Shown here in pieces: positions 9,107 to 17,458 of a stretch of DNA of 64,000 nucleotides. Source of the stretch: Pseudanabaena sp. lw0831 (lineage in GTDB: Bacteria; Cyanobacteriota; Cyanobacteriia; Pseudanabaenales; Pseudanabaenaceae). Made by a program: the position numbers and the translations under genes. A model generated the notes under the pieces. That model ran no database searches. It was given only the letters and a program-made list of their open reading frames with translations, and was not told where the DNA came from. Position 1 is the stretch's first letter. Each line of letters starts with the position of its first letter. The DNA lies in NCBI RefSeq assembly GCF_016584665.1, contig NZ_BBJB01000021.1, forward strand, positions 1-64,000. Reading direction: 5' to 3'.

Positions 9107-9235
9107 AGTTAACTCTTGGCTAAGGGTTTATATAGAATTATAGACTAACAGCTAATAGCCTCTAGCTATTTTAATTAAATCGCTTCCATTCTCTGATTGC
9201 TATAATCACCTTGTCGCGCTGCCTAGGAAAACATC

Positions 9236-9369
9236 ATGACTCAAGCGATCGCACCTCCCAATCTCTAAATGGAGTTCTCAAATTAGAAATGACTCTATTT
9301 GTTAGTGATACTCTTACTTCACCATTATTACCAGAATTTGCCTGTCCTTTAGTCCAGATTTTTGAATAA
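9236..9369 (+). pseudogene. Degraded Uma2-like gene remnant
   Basis: The ATG at 9236 opens MTQAIAPPNL, a start often seen in Uma2-family proteins, and stops after ten codons. In a shifted frame, 9268-9369 encodes LEMTLFVSDTLTSPLLPEF, CPLVQIFE and a stop, resembling a family C-terminus. The middle is missing. The family assignment is moderate. Confidence 0.4.
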
Positions 9370-9382
9370 GTTTGCTTGAGGA

Positions 9383-9414
9383 GTTTGCAGATGAGCATAT
9401 GCTCGTTTGCAAAC
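9383..9414. promoter_or_regulatory. Nested dyad upstream of malQ
   Basis: GTTTGC at 9383-9388 pairs with GCAAAC at 9409-9414 around an inner GAGCATATGCTC palindrome (9393-9404). It lies 50 bp before the malQ start. It could be an operator or a 5'-leader hairpin. Confidence 0.35.
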
Positions 9415-9463
9415 TTTTCTACACAAGGCGGTAAAGTAAAGCTAGATCTAAAAATTTGTGTTT

Positions 9464-10993
9464 ATGGCTTTTCAACGTTCTAGTGGAATTTTGTTACATC
9501 CAACCTCACTACCCAGTAAATTTGGGATTGGGGATTTAGGAGAGACGGCTTATCAGTTCATTGAGTTTTTATCGCGCAGTGGTCAAAAGCTATGGCAAGT
9601 GCTGCCCCTTGGCCCCACAGGATACGGTAACTCTCCCTATATGAGCTTTAGCGCGATCTCAGGTAGTCTTTATCTGATCAGCCCCGAACTTTTAGCAAAG
9701 CAATATTTACTTAAAGAAGAGGATTGGGCAGATATCCCTGAATTTAATCAAGATCGCGTTGATTTTGAGGCTGTGATGCCATATAAGCGAAAATTGCTTG
9801 AGATAGCCTTCATTCGCTTCAAACAAGGATACGTCGATCAAGATCTCAAGAATCATCACGATCTGTATCTATTGCAAGAGCAGTTCAAAAAGTTTTGCCA
9901 CGAAGAAGCCGATTGGCTCGAAGACTACGTGCTATTCATGGCTTTGCATGAACAAAATCCTAAAATCCTTTGGAATAATTGGGAACCTGCGATCGCCAGA
10001 CGGGAACCCCAAGCATTAAAACAAAAGCGCGAAGAATTGCACGACCAAATTGAGTTCCAACGATTTGTGCAATTCATCTTTTTTGATCAATGGTTGAAGC
10101 TCAAGCAATATGCCAATATGCGAAACATTCAAATTATTGGCGATATTCCCATCTATGTATCGCACAATAGCTCTGATGTCTGGGCTAATCCTAAAAACTT
10201 TGTCCTCGATCCTGAAACCTATGAAGTCGCCCAAATGGCAGGAGTCCCACCCGACTACTTCAGCGCCACAGGTCAACTATGGGGCAATCCAGTCTATAAC
10301 TGGGAATATCTCCAAGAAACTCACTTTGCATGGTGGATCGATCGCTTCAGATTTTTAAATCGTTATGTAGATATTATTCGCATCGATCACTTTCGAGGCT
10401 TTGAAGCTTTTTGGCAAGTCCCCGCAGGTGAGGAAACTGCCATCAATGGCGAATGGGAAACAGCCCCAGGAACTGAGCTATTTACAAAGCTGAATGAGGT
10501 GATGGGTGAGTTACCAATTCTTGCCGAAGATTTGGGTGTAATCACTCCTGAAGTTGATAAGTTGCGCGATGATTTTGGGTTTCCTGGGATGCGCGTCCTC
10601 ATGTTTGCATTTGGTGGTGGCTCTGACAATTTCCATTTGCCCCACAACTATGTCCGCAATTGTGCAGTTTATACAGGAACCCATGACAATGATACGGCTG
10701 TGGGCTGGTGGCAGCGAGCAAGTAGATCCGAAAAAGAATTGTTCTACAAATATATAGTAGGTTTTGCCGCAGGTGAGCCGATTAACTGGGTGCTAATCCG
10801 TATGGCGATGGCAGCAGTATCGGTAATTGCTATCGTGCCTTTACAAGATATCCTTGGCTTAGATAACAGTGGACGCATGAATACCCCAGGGACAGCCACA
10901 GGAAATTGGGGTTGGCGCTATAGCGATCCCAATTTACTCAATCAAGATCTTAGCGATCGCCTACTCGAAATTACCCAACTCTATAGCCGCTAG
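9464..10993 (+). CDS. malQ: 4-alpha-glucanotransferase (amylomaltase)
   Basis: A 509-residue GH77 enzyme that transfers alpha-1,4-glucan segments in cytoplasmic glycogen and maltodextrin metabolism. Visible family signatures are GILLHPTSLPSKFGIGDLG at the N-terminus, LPLGPTGYGNSPY, IGDIPIYVSHNSSDVW, the nucleophile region IIRIDHFRGFEAFW, LAEDLGVITP and TGTHDNDT, in family order and at normal length. I take ATG 9464 rather than GTG 9458, because MAFQRSSGILLHP matches the family start. A hairpin follows the stop codon. Confidence 0.95.
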   Translation: MAFQRSSGILLHPTSLPSKFGIGDLGETAYQFIEFLSRSGQKLWQVLPLGPTGYGNSPYMSFSAISGSLYLISPELLAKQYLLKEEDWADIPEFNQDRVDFEAVMPYKRKLLEIAFIRFKQGYVDQDLKNHHDLYLLQEQFKKFCHEEADWLEDYVLFMALHEQNPKILWNNWEPAIARREPQALKQKREELHDQIEFQRFVQFIFFDQWLKLKQYANMRNIQIIGDIPIYVSHNSSDVWANPKNFVLDPETYEVAQMAGVPPDYFSATGQLWGNPVYNWEYLQETHFAWWIDRFRFLNRYVDIIRIDHFRGFEAFWQVPAGEETAINGEWETAPGTELFTKLNEVMGELPILAEDLGVITPEVDKLRDDFGFPGMRVLMFAFGGGSDNFHLPHNYVRNCAVYTGTHDNDTAVGWWQRASRSEKELFYKYIVGFAAGEPINWVLIRMAMAAVSVIAIVPLQDILGLDNSGRMNTPGTATGNWGWRYSDPNLLNQDLSDRLLEITQLYSR

Positions 10994-11037
10994 AAAAAAG
11001 GGTTTTGCAGCGCCTACGGCGCTAAGTAGATTCCTTA

Positions 11038-11090
11038 AAGCCCAGAAGTGTGAGTCGCCCGCGTAGCGGGCGACTCACACTTCTGGGCTT
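11038..11090. terminator. 25-bp perfect hairpin after malQ
   Basis: Arms 11038-11062 and 11066-11090 with a GTA loop in a CCGC-GTA-GCGG centre. A smaller AGCGCC-TAC-GGCGCT hairpin precedes it at 11009-11023. Confidence 0.55.
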
Positions 11091-11263
11091 GGGTTTTAAT
11101 TATGCTGAGCTACTTACAAAATCCGAAATTGGTTGTGAAATTAGAATTTTTGACCTTTATTATTAGTCTTAAGAAACTTGACACAAAATTTGGTATGAGA
11201 ATATATATCTAGTATTAATAAATTTCACAAACGATTCCTATAAAGTCGTTCTGCCCCAAAACA

Positions 11264-12610
11264 ATGTCTTCCGTCGCTTCTGAAGCTTTACTCATCATTT
11301 TACTAATTCTTGTCAATGGTGTTTTTTCGATGTCCGAGCTAGCGATCGTATCTGCTCGCAAAGTGCGCCTAGAGCAATGGGCAAAGGAAGGAAATGCGAA
11401 AGCCAGAGCAGCTTTAAGACTGATCGCTTCACCCACAAATTTCTTGTCAACCGTTCAGATTGGGATTACCTTAATCGGAATTTTAAGCGGTGCATTGGGT
11501 GGTGCAACCGTAGCCCAAACCTTGCAGCAGTCTTTCGAGACGGTTCCTTTGCTCCAACCCTATAGCAAAACCCTCAGCTTTGCGATCGTGGTCGGTATCA
11601 TTACTTACCTGTCTCTAGTAGTTGGCGAGCTTGTCCCTAAGCGCCTAGCGATGAGCAATGCCGAACGGATTGCCTGTGCAGTTGCCCCGCCTATGCGATT
11701 TCTTGCCAATATTGGTACTCCAGTTGTTTATTTGCTCAGCATTTCAACCGAAGCTTTACTTGGCATATTAGGAATACAGGTAATTGAAGAGTCGCAAGTT
11801 ACAGAAGAAGAGATCAAGGTGATGATTGCTCAGGGAGCCGAGTCGGGCATGTTTGAGGAGGCAGAACATGACATGGTTGAGCGTGTATTTCGTTTAGGCG
11901 ATCGCCCGATTAAATCTCTGATGACTCCACGCACAGAAATCGACTGGCTCGATGTTGATGCACCTTTTGAAGAAACTCTGCGTGAAGTTTTAGAAAGTGG
12001 TCACTCAAGATTTCCTGTAGCGAGAGAAAACCTTGATGATTGTGTTGGCATTGTCGAGATCAAAGCGTTTCTTAATGCCAGTCTGCATGGCAATCCGCTC
12101 GATTTAGTCAAAGTCAGTAGTCCTCCTTTATATGTTGCTGAGACTGCCAGTGCTTTGAGTGTCTTGGAGCAGTTTAAACAATCTGGCGATCGCGTAGCAA
12201 TGGTGACTGATGAGTATGGTGGTGTTGAGGGGCTCGTAACCCTTACGGATCTACTCGAAGCGATTGTGGGGGATCTGCCATCGAATGATCGTCAAGGTGA
12301 TCCCGATGCTATGCAAAGAGAAGATGGTTCTTGGCTAATCGATGGCATGATTTCTAGCGATCGTCTCAAAGAGATTCTCGAAGTCGAAGAGCTACCCTAT
12401 GAAAAAGAGCATAACTACCATACTCTTGGCGGGCTGATGATGACTTATCTCCGACATATTCCCCTAGTTGGCGAACACTTCACTTGGGATCGAATGCGCT
12501 TTGAAGTCGTGGATATGGACGGCAACCGCGTAGATAAAGTGCTAGTTAATTTATCGCCGCCAATAGTACCCACCGACGAAGAACCAAGAAGTAATTCTAA
12601 ACGAACATAA
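11264..12610 (+). CDS. CNNM/CorC-type membrane protein with CBS pair (hemolysin-family label)
   Basis: A 448-residue protein. The N-terminal ~190 residues are a DUF21/CNNM membrane domain with about four helices (LLIILLILVNGVFSMSELAI; GELVPKRLAMSNAE). Residues ~215-345 are a CBS pair (LMTPRTEIDWLDVD; SGHSRFPVA; VTDEYGGVEGLVTLTDLLEA). Residues ~355-440 are a CorC_HlyC domain (SWLIDGMISSDRL; YHTLGGLMM). Homologues are linked to Mg2+/Co2+ efflux or homeostasis; haemolysin is a historical name. Length and domain order are normal. A strong terminator follows. Confidence 0.9.
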   Translation: MSSVASEALLIILLILVNGVFSMSELAIVSARKVRLEQWAKEGNAKARAALRLIASPTNFLSTVQIGITLIGILSGALGGATVAQTLQQSFETVPLLQPYSKTLSFAIVVGIITYLSLVVGELVPKRLAMSNAERIACAVAPPMRFLANIGTPVVYLLSISTEALLGILGIQVIEESQVTEEEIKVMIAQGAESGMFEEAEHDMVERVFRLGDRPIKSLMTPRTEIDWLDVDAPFEETLREVLESGHSRFPVARENLDDCVGIVEIKAFLNASLHGNPLDLVKVSSPPLYVAETASALSVLEQFKQSGDRVAMVTDEYGGVEGLVTLTDLLEAIVGDLPSNDRQGDPDAMQREDGSWLIDGMISSDRLKEILEVEELPYEKEHNYHTLGGLMMTYLRHIPLVGEHFTWDRMRFEVVDMDGNRVDKVLVNLSPPIVPTDEEPRSNSKRT

Positions 12611-12620
12611 AAAATACCTG

Positions 12621-12655
12621 CAAAGAAAAGACATGCATTGCATGTCTTTTCTTTG
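12621..12655. terminator. Terminator after the CBS protein
   Basis: Perfect 17-bp inverted repeat (12621-12637 with 12639-12655) centred on TGCATTGCA, with A-rich and T-rich flanks. It probably works in both directions with the convergent CadD-like gene. Confidence 0.65.
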
Positions 12656-12703
12656 TTTATAGACTGCTTACTCCCTTCCCAGTGAAGAATAAAGGGTGAG
12701 GTC

Positions 12704-13363
12704 TTATACAGGAATTATTAAACGGTAGGATTCATTCTTGACAATAATTGATAGCCCTAGCCAAATTAGGACAAATGGAGCGATTTTACGTCCATAGCGA
12801 GCGATGAGAACAGAAATACCAGGGAAACGGGTGAGATTATAAGAACAGAAACACCAGAAACCGATAGTCATATAACACATGGTCAAAATTACACCGAGAC
12901 TAGGTAGGCTGCTACTGGCAAATAGGGGAATATAGACAGCGACATTGTTGCCACCATTAGAGACATGGACGGCGGTGACTCGATGGGTTTTGGGATCGCG
13001 GATTGTAGACCATAAAGATTGCTTAATCCGAGGTCTACCAACTTCTGTATGGATTTTTTCTACTTCTTCAATTACATCGCTATTGTCATCATCTTCTTTA
13101 CTCATTAATTGATGAATTCCAATCATGATTGGCAATACACCAAGTAAACCAACCCACATATCAGAAACTATCATCCCCATAAAAAAGCCAACCAGACTAA
13201 CGCTGATTAGAATTGTCAATCCAAGGAATTCGCCAACTACGACATGGCGAGGGCGAAAAGTACGACTGACTCTTCCAAAAAAGGAAGTGAGGTATATATT
13301 GTCATCAAAGGTAGTTGCTAAGGCTACTGCTGCTCCTGTGGCGATCGCACTCTCTAAATTCAT
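12704..13363 (-). CDS. CadD-like cation transporter, divergent paralogue
   Basis: A 219-residue membrane protein with about six helices, of the CadD/cadmium-resistance-transporter family, paralogous to the genes at 13662 and 16693. Shared signatures are FRPRHVVVGEFLGL, a membrane segment GLLGVLPIMIG and VSNGGNNVAVYIPLFA near 150. The ATNxDD motif of the other two is ATTFDDN here, and FANGGDN is SNGGNN, so an acidic residue in the conserved loop is lost. Substrate preference may differ. CadD-like proteins act in cadmium or other divalent-cation efflux; the physiological substrate here is unproved. Confidence 0.75.
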   Translation of the reverse strand: MNLESAIATGAAVALATTFDDNIYLTSFFGRVSRTFRPRHVVVGEFLGLTILISVSLVGFFMGMIVSDMWVGLLGVLPIMIGIHQLMSKEDDDNSDVIEEVEKIHTEVGRPRIKQSLWSTIRDPKTHRVTAVHVSNGGNNVAVYIPLFASSSLPSLGVILTMCYMTIGFWCFCSYNLTRFPGISVLIARYGRKIAPFVLIWLGLSIIVKNESYRLIIPV

Positions 13364-13471
13364 ATGTCTCTCTACAACTGATTTATTTCTTTGAGTTCAT
13401 CGTATCGATTCCTTCTCATAGAAACAAATATTGTTTCTTGTTAAAACGATAACTACAGATTATGACCAAAA

Positions 13472-13510
13472 ACTTAACTAAGGTGGCGCGTTGCACCACC
13501 TTAGTTAAGT
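13472..13510. repeat. Hairpin in the divergent CadD intergenic region
   Basis: A 15-bp perfect inverted repeat (13472-13486 with 13496-13510) with loop CGCGTTGCA. It lies between divergently transcribed genes, where no terminator is expected. Confidence 0.5.
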
Positions 13511-13661
13511 GTAGCTATTTGATTACTTCAAGTTATCGGTTTGAAAAGAAAGAATATTTGATTTTATTGATGGCGATCGCTATATTCAGTTCATTCCCAA
13601 TAAAAACTGCAAATCAAATAGATTCCATCATTTTAACGCGAGAATTCCGTTAATTAGCAAT

Positions 13662-14396
13662 ATGAACGCAATACTAACTTCCATCCCCACTGCTCTAACA
13701 GCTTTTATCGCCACAAACCTCGATGATGTACTTATTCTGTTGCTATTCTTCTCCCAAGTAAGTACCACATTTCGCAAACGGCATATTGTGCTTGGGCAGT
13801 ATCTCGGTTTTGGAGCGCTGGTGGTGGCGAGTTTGTCAGGTTATTTTGGTGGACTATTGATGCCTCGCGACTGGATTGGCATGTTAGGGATTTTGCCGAT
13901 CGCCATTGGATTAAATCGCCTATTTATTCCTGAAAATGAAGAAACCGAATCAGAAGAGAATCAACTAGAACCAACAAATTCTTGGTTTTCTAATCTACTT
14001 TCCCCGCAAGTTTATAGCGTCGCCGCAGTCACTTTTGCTAATGGTGGTGACAATGTGGGAATTTATGTTCCTCTTTTTGCCAGCGCGACATGGGAAAGCT
14101 TGATTGTAATCCTGAGCGTATTTTTCTCAATGGTGGGCGTATGGTGTTACACCGCCTATCGATTAATCCAAGTCCCTACGATCGCTGATGCCCTCAGCCG
14201 CTATGGAAATTTACTGGTTCCTTTTGTATTAATTAGCTTAGGTATCCTCATCATGATCGATAGCCACACCCTCGAAAATCGAGGTTTAGCAGTCCTCAGT
14301 TTGCTCATTGGCGGATTGGTTGTCTTGAATCTCGGTCGAAATATTGCTGAACTGAACGCGCTAAATGCCGAAGAGCCACTTTCTCCTCAATCCTAG
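13662..14396 (+). CDS. CadD-like cation transporter
   Basis: A 244-residue inner-membrane protein of the CadD cadmium-resistance family. Signatures are ATNLDDVLILLLFFSQV, RHIVLGQYLGFGALV, GMLGILPIAIGLNRLF and VTFANGGDNVGIYVPLFA, in two half-repeats of three helices. The ATNLDD and GGDN acidic residues, likely metal ligands, are intact. A ~25-residue extra C-terminal helix is absent from the paralogues. The secreted-protein gene follows only 46 bp downstream. Confidence 0.8.
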   Translation: MNAILTSIPTALTAFIATNLDDVLILLLFFSQVSTTFRKRHIVLGQYLGFGALVVASLSGYFGGLLMPRDWIGMLGILPIAIGLNRLFIPENEETESEENQLEPTNSWFSNLLSPQVYSVAAVTFANGGDNVGIYVPLFASATWESLIVILSVFFSMVGVWCYTAYRLIQVPTIADALSRYGNLLVPFVLISLGILIMIDSHTLENRGLAVLSLLIGGLVVLNLGRNIAELNALNAEEPLSPQS

Positions 14397-14442
14397 CTTT
14401 TGTCCAGAAAAATCCCAAAATAAGAAATATCAAGAGAAAACT

Positions 14443-15003
14443 ATGAAAATGATTCAAACCCTTATTGTTGCTTTAGTAATGCTGCTTAATTTAGCGATCG
14501 CCCAACCATCTTTCGCAGATAAGCCACCTGTAACTAGCAATCCTGACTATATCTCTATTACTGAAGAACTTGCCAAGGCAACCGATCCCACGGAAATTGC
14601 TAAGCTCCAATTTGAGAAATACATCATCGAGACAGGCGAATCTTTTGCTGAATGCCGCAATCTCACTGCTAACAAACTAGTGGTTTATGGAAAGAAATCA
14701 AAACTCGATCAGTCCACCTTTGACAATGCGCTCTATGTATTGCCTAGCGGCAAAACTACTAATGAAGATTGGAACTGTCAAGGAATTTACTTGCCAACTG
14801 GCTTAAATAATGATGGCTTACCTGTGGCAGTAAAACTGGTAACTGGCACTCAATTAGTCGCAAAGTCTAATCCTGAAACTGGTGCTGTGGAAATCAATAT
14901 TCCTGCTGCTAAAGTTTTCAAAGCTGGTGAAGTAAATTGGGCTATTCCTGACAATGCTGAAGCAATTGCAGCGATGCAACTACCTCAAGCACCCTTAGAT
15001 TAA
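14443..15003 (+). CDS. Exported protein of unknown function
   Basis: ATG 14443 follows an AAGAGA ribosome-binding-like sequence and gives 186 residues. The N-terminus is a Sec signal peptide (MIQTLIVALVMLLNLAIA, likely cleavage after SFA). The mature part is mixed alpha/beta with two cysteines (ECRNL near 70, NCQG near 105) that could form a disulphide. I do not recognise the family. The upstream frame to 14365 only overlaps the previous gene. Close spacing behind the CadD-like gene suggests a shared operon and a periplasmic job linked to cation stress; this is inference. Confidence 0.7.
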   Translation: MKMIQTLIVALVMLLNLAIAQPSFADKPPVTSNPDYISITEELAKATDPTEIAKLQFEKYIIETGESFAECRNLTANKLVVYGKKSKLDQSTFDNALYVLPSGKTTNEDWNCQGIYLPTGLNNDGLPVAVKLVTGTQLVAKSNPETGAVEINIPAAKVFKAGEVNWAIPDNAEAIAAMQLPQAPLD

Positions 15004-15148
15004 TTTCACGCTTTCAAACCGTAATTTAAATCGAGCAAATCTCCTGTATGAAAGGATTTTAACCCTTTTATATGGGAGATTTTTGCTATATAATTCAGAG
15101 GGTACATTCTTGCTAAACAAAACATATCGTAGATCCCAAAATTCAATA

Positions 15149-15577
15149 ATGCAGCTATTATTTAAACCCAAGCAAGATCTAGAAGAAACAGCCTTGTTAG
15201 GAAAGAAAAATCCTAACCGCGTGCGCGATCATTTAGCAAACGAAAGAACTTATTTGTCATGGATGCGAATGGCGATCGCCCTACTAGGTGTCGGTGTGAT
15301 CGTTGTTCGTCTTCGCATTTTGCGTCCACCAATGCAATCTTCTCCGGGTAATGGTTGGAAATTAGGATTAGCCTTTGCCATCATTGGAATGCTGACTGTG
15401 TGGTTATCAACTCACCATTATTTTGCTGTACGTCACGATATCGATGCCGATACATTCGAGCCACCCGATCGCTGGGTTGTGTTGTTTAGTCTAGCGATTA
15501 CGCTCATCGGTGCAGGGGTGATCTATTATGTGTTTGCCGCGCCTTTAGAACAAATGGGGGTACTCATTCCTGATTAG
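15149..15577 (+). CDS. DUF202 (YidH-like) membrane protein
   Basis: A 142-residue protein. RVRDHLANERTYLSWMRMAI is the DUF202 hallmark, followed by three transmembrane helices (IALLGVGVIVVRL; LGLAFAIIGMLTVWLS; VVLFSLAITLIGAGVIYYV). The function of the family is unknown. ATG 15149 is preferred over 15083, since the family starts shortly before the LANERT motif. It is next to the unknown exported protein and upstream of the convergent LysR gene. Confidence 0.8.
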   Translation: MQLLFKPKQDLEETALLGKKNPNRVRDHLANERTYLSWMRMAIALLGVGVIVVRLRILRPPMQSSPGNGWKLGLAFAIIGMLTVWLSTHHYFAVRHDIDADTFEPPDRWVVLFSLAITLIGAGVIYYVFAAPLEQMGVLIPD

Positions 15578-15600
15578 CGATCTCTCTAGCTTATTGATGA

Positions 15601-16512
15601 TTACTGGCGTAAAATCTCACCGAACACTTTTGATATACGAGTTTGAAAGCGTTGGTTATGTTGGAGTTTTAGGAATGGACGGGTGATCTCCAAAGGCTGA
15701 AGGCGATCGCGATCTAAAACTTTGACAGGACGTAAAGTTCCTAATTGAAACTCTTTTTGTACCATCAGTTCTGAAATTGCCGCCGCCCGCACACTGCTTT
15801 CCAGCGCTGCTTTCACCATTTCGCCACTACTTAGCACTAACATAATTTCCAGATCTGCTAGATTTACTTCCCAACTCACCAAAGCTTGTTCAAATACCTG
15901 TTGCGTCCCCGAACCTGATTCACGCATTATCCATGCAGTTTGACTGAGTTCATCAACTGTGACTTCGGCGATCTCGTACCAAGGATGTGCTTGACCAACT
16001 ACGATCAACAGGCGATCGCTACCAATTTCTTCTTGTTCTAAAGTTTTCTGTAATGAAGATTTGACATCGGCTTCAATCAAGCCTAGATCGAATAAACCTG
16101 CTGCGGTTCCATCACAAATTTCTTCAGTATTAGCAAGCGTACATTTGATTTTGATATTCGGGTACTGCTCCTGAAATTGGCTGATTTTTGCGGGTAGCCA
16201 ATAATTGCCGATAGTTAAACTTGTACCGAGCTTGAGTTCGCCACGCTGCAAGTCATTTAACTCACGCAAGCCACGCTCCATTAATTTAATGCGATCTAGA
16301 ATATCCTTGGCTTCTGTTTGCAATAATATTCCTGCTTCGGTGATTTCAATATGGCGACCGATACGATGAAACAGTTTTACGCCATACCACGCCTCTAGAC
16401 TCTGAACAGCAGCACTGACAGCAGGTTGGGTGATATATAGTTCTTCGGAAGCGCGAGTGAAATGTAAATGTTCGGCAACTGCTAAAAAAATGCGTAATTG
16501 TTCGAGCGTCAT
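15601..16512 (-). CDS. LysR-family transcriptional regulator
   Basis: A 303-residue regulator: a winged HTH at 1-60 (LEQLRIFLAVAEHLHFTRAS; YITQPAVSAAVQSLE) and a LysR substrate-binding domain from ~90 (GTSLTIGNYWLPAKISQFQE; RESGSGTQQVFEQ). It is closest in style to CysB/CbbR-like regulators. It is divergent from the CadD-like gene at 16693 with a 180-bp gap, the classic LysR arrangement, so that transporter is its likely target. The inducer is unknown. Confidence 0.9.
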   Translation of the reverse strand: MTLEQLRIFLAVAEHLHFTRASEELYITQPAVSAAVQSLEAWYGVKLFHRIGRHIEITEAGILLQTEAKDILDRIKLMERGLRELNDLQRGELKLGTSLTIGNYWLPAKISQFQEQYPNIKIKCTLANTEEICDGTAAGLFDLGLIEADVKSSLQKTLEQEEIGSDRLLIVVGQAHPWYEIAEVTVDELSQTAWIMRESGSGTQQVFEQALVSWEVNLADLEIMLVLSSGEMVKAALESSVRAAAISELMVQKEFQLGTLRPVKVLDRDRLQPLEITRPFLKLQHNQRFQTRISKVFGEILRQ

Positions 16513-16692
16513 TCAGCTCCTAAAATCATGGATAGATCGATGAAAATCAATCTTACATCACTCTTAAACAACGCAAATTCACCGTAATTTATTGCCAAGA
16601 AGGTGTTAGCAGCACTAGCACTTTCTCTATTTTGGCAAACTGGCGATAAAATGGATTTCAATTCTTATTATCGATTTGTCTGAGGTAAAAAT

Positions 16693-17322
16693 ATGGAATG
16701 GTTTGTCGGTACTGTGGCGATCGCAATTACCGCGTTCACCGCCACTAATATCGATGACATTCTAATTTTGACGATTTTTTTTGCACAGGTTGACAATAAA
16801 TTTCGTCCACGTCACATTCTCATCGGGCAATATCTTGGCTTTGCACTGGTGATTCTGGCGAGTTTACCTGGGTATTTCGGCGGTTTAATTATTGACCACA
16901 AATGGATTGGTTTATTAGGGCTATTACCGATCTCGATTGGAGTTAAGGATCTGTTCCAGAAGCAGGAAGAGATAATGGTACAAAGTTGCGCTGTTCCTGA
17001 ACAAGGGAAATCGTCTTTGATTGCACCGCAGACCTATCATGTGGCGGCAGTTACTTTCGCTAATGGAGGCGATAATATTGGCATTTATATTCCTTTGTTT
17101 GCCAGTAGTAATGCAGTTTCGCTCTCGATCACGATTGCTACTTTTTTGATTTTGATCGCGGTTTGGTGCTATACCGCCTATCAATTTAGTACGCATCCTG
17201 TGATCGCCAAATTCCTTACACAATACAGTGATGCGATCGTGCCTTTTGTCTTAATTGCACTAGGTATTTACATCCTCTACGAAAGCAAAACGTACCAATT
17301 ACTTCCTTTTGTTAAATTATGA
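16693..17322 (+). CDS. CadD-like cation transporter
   Basis: The third CadD-family paralogue in this window, 209 residues with about six helices. ATNIDDILILTIFFAQV, RPRHILIGQYLGFALVI, GLLGLLPISIGVKDLF and VTFANGGDNIGIYIPLFA are intact. GAGG at 16681-16684 serves as ribosome-binding site. It is the shortest and most canonical copy, divergent from the LysR regulator. Confidence 0.8.
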   Translation: MEWFVGTVAIAITAFTATNIDDILILTIFFAQVDNKFRPRHILIGQYLGFALVILASLPGYFGGLIIDHKWIGLLGLLPISIGVKDLFQKQEEIMVQSCAVPEQGKSSLIAPQTYHVAAVTFANGGDNIGIYIPLFASSNAVSLSITIATFLILIAVWCYTAYQFSTHPVIAKFLTQYSDAIVPFVLIALGIYILYESKTYQLLPFVKL

Positions 17323-17458
17323 TTCTTTAGGAATTACAATTTTTCACTTTTGTAAGTTCGCAGATAAAGGCTTTTAAGCTGGGATTTTCTGGGGAAAGCT
17401 TTAACAATTGTATTGGCATATTCCATCTGTTTAGCGTAATATTAATGAGCCTCTTGCT

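Noticed and set aside
13462-13653. 63-codon frame between two CadD-like genes
   Set aside because: It runs through a hairpin, has no recognisable protein features and no good start signal; more likely intergenic.
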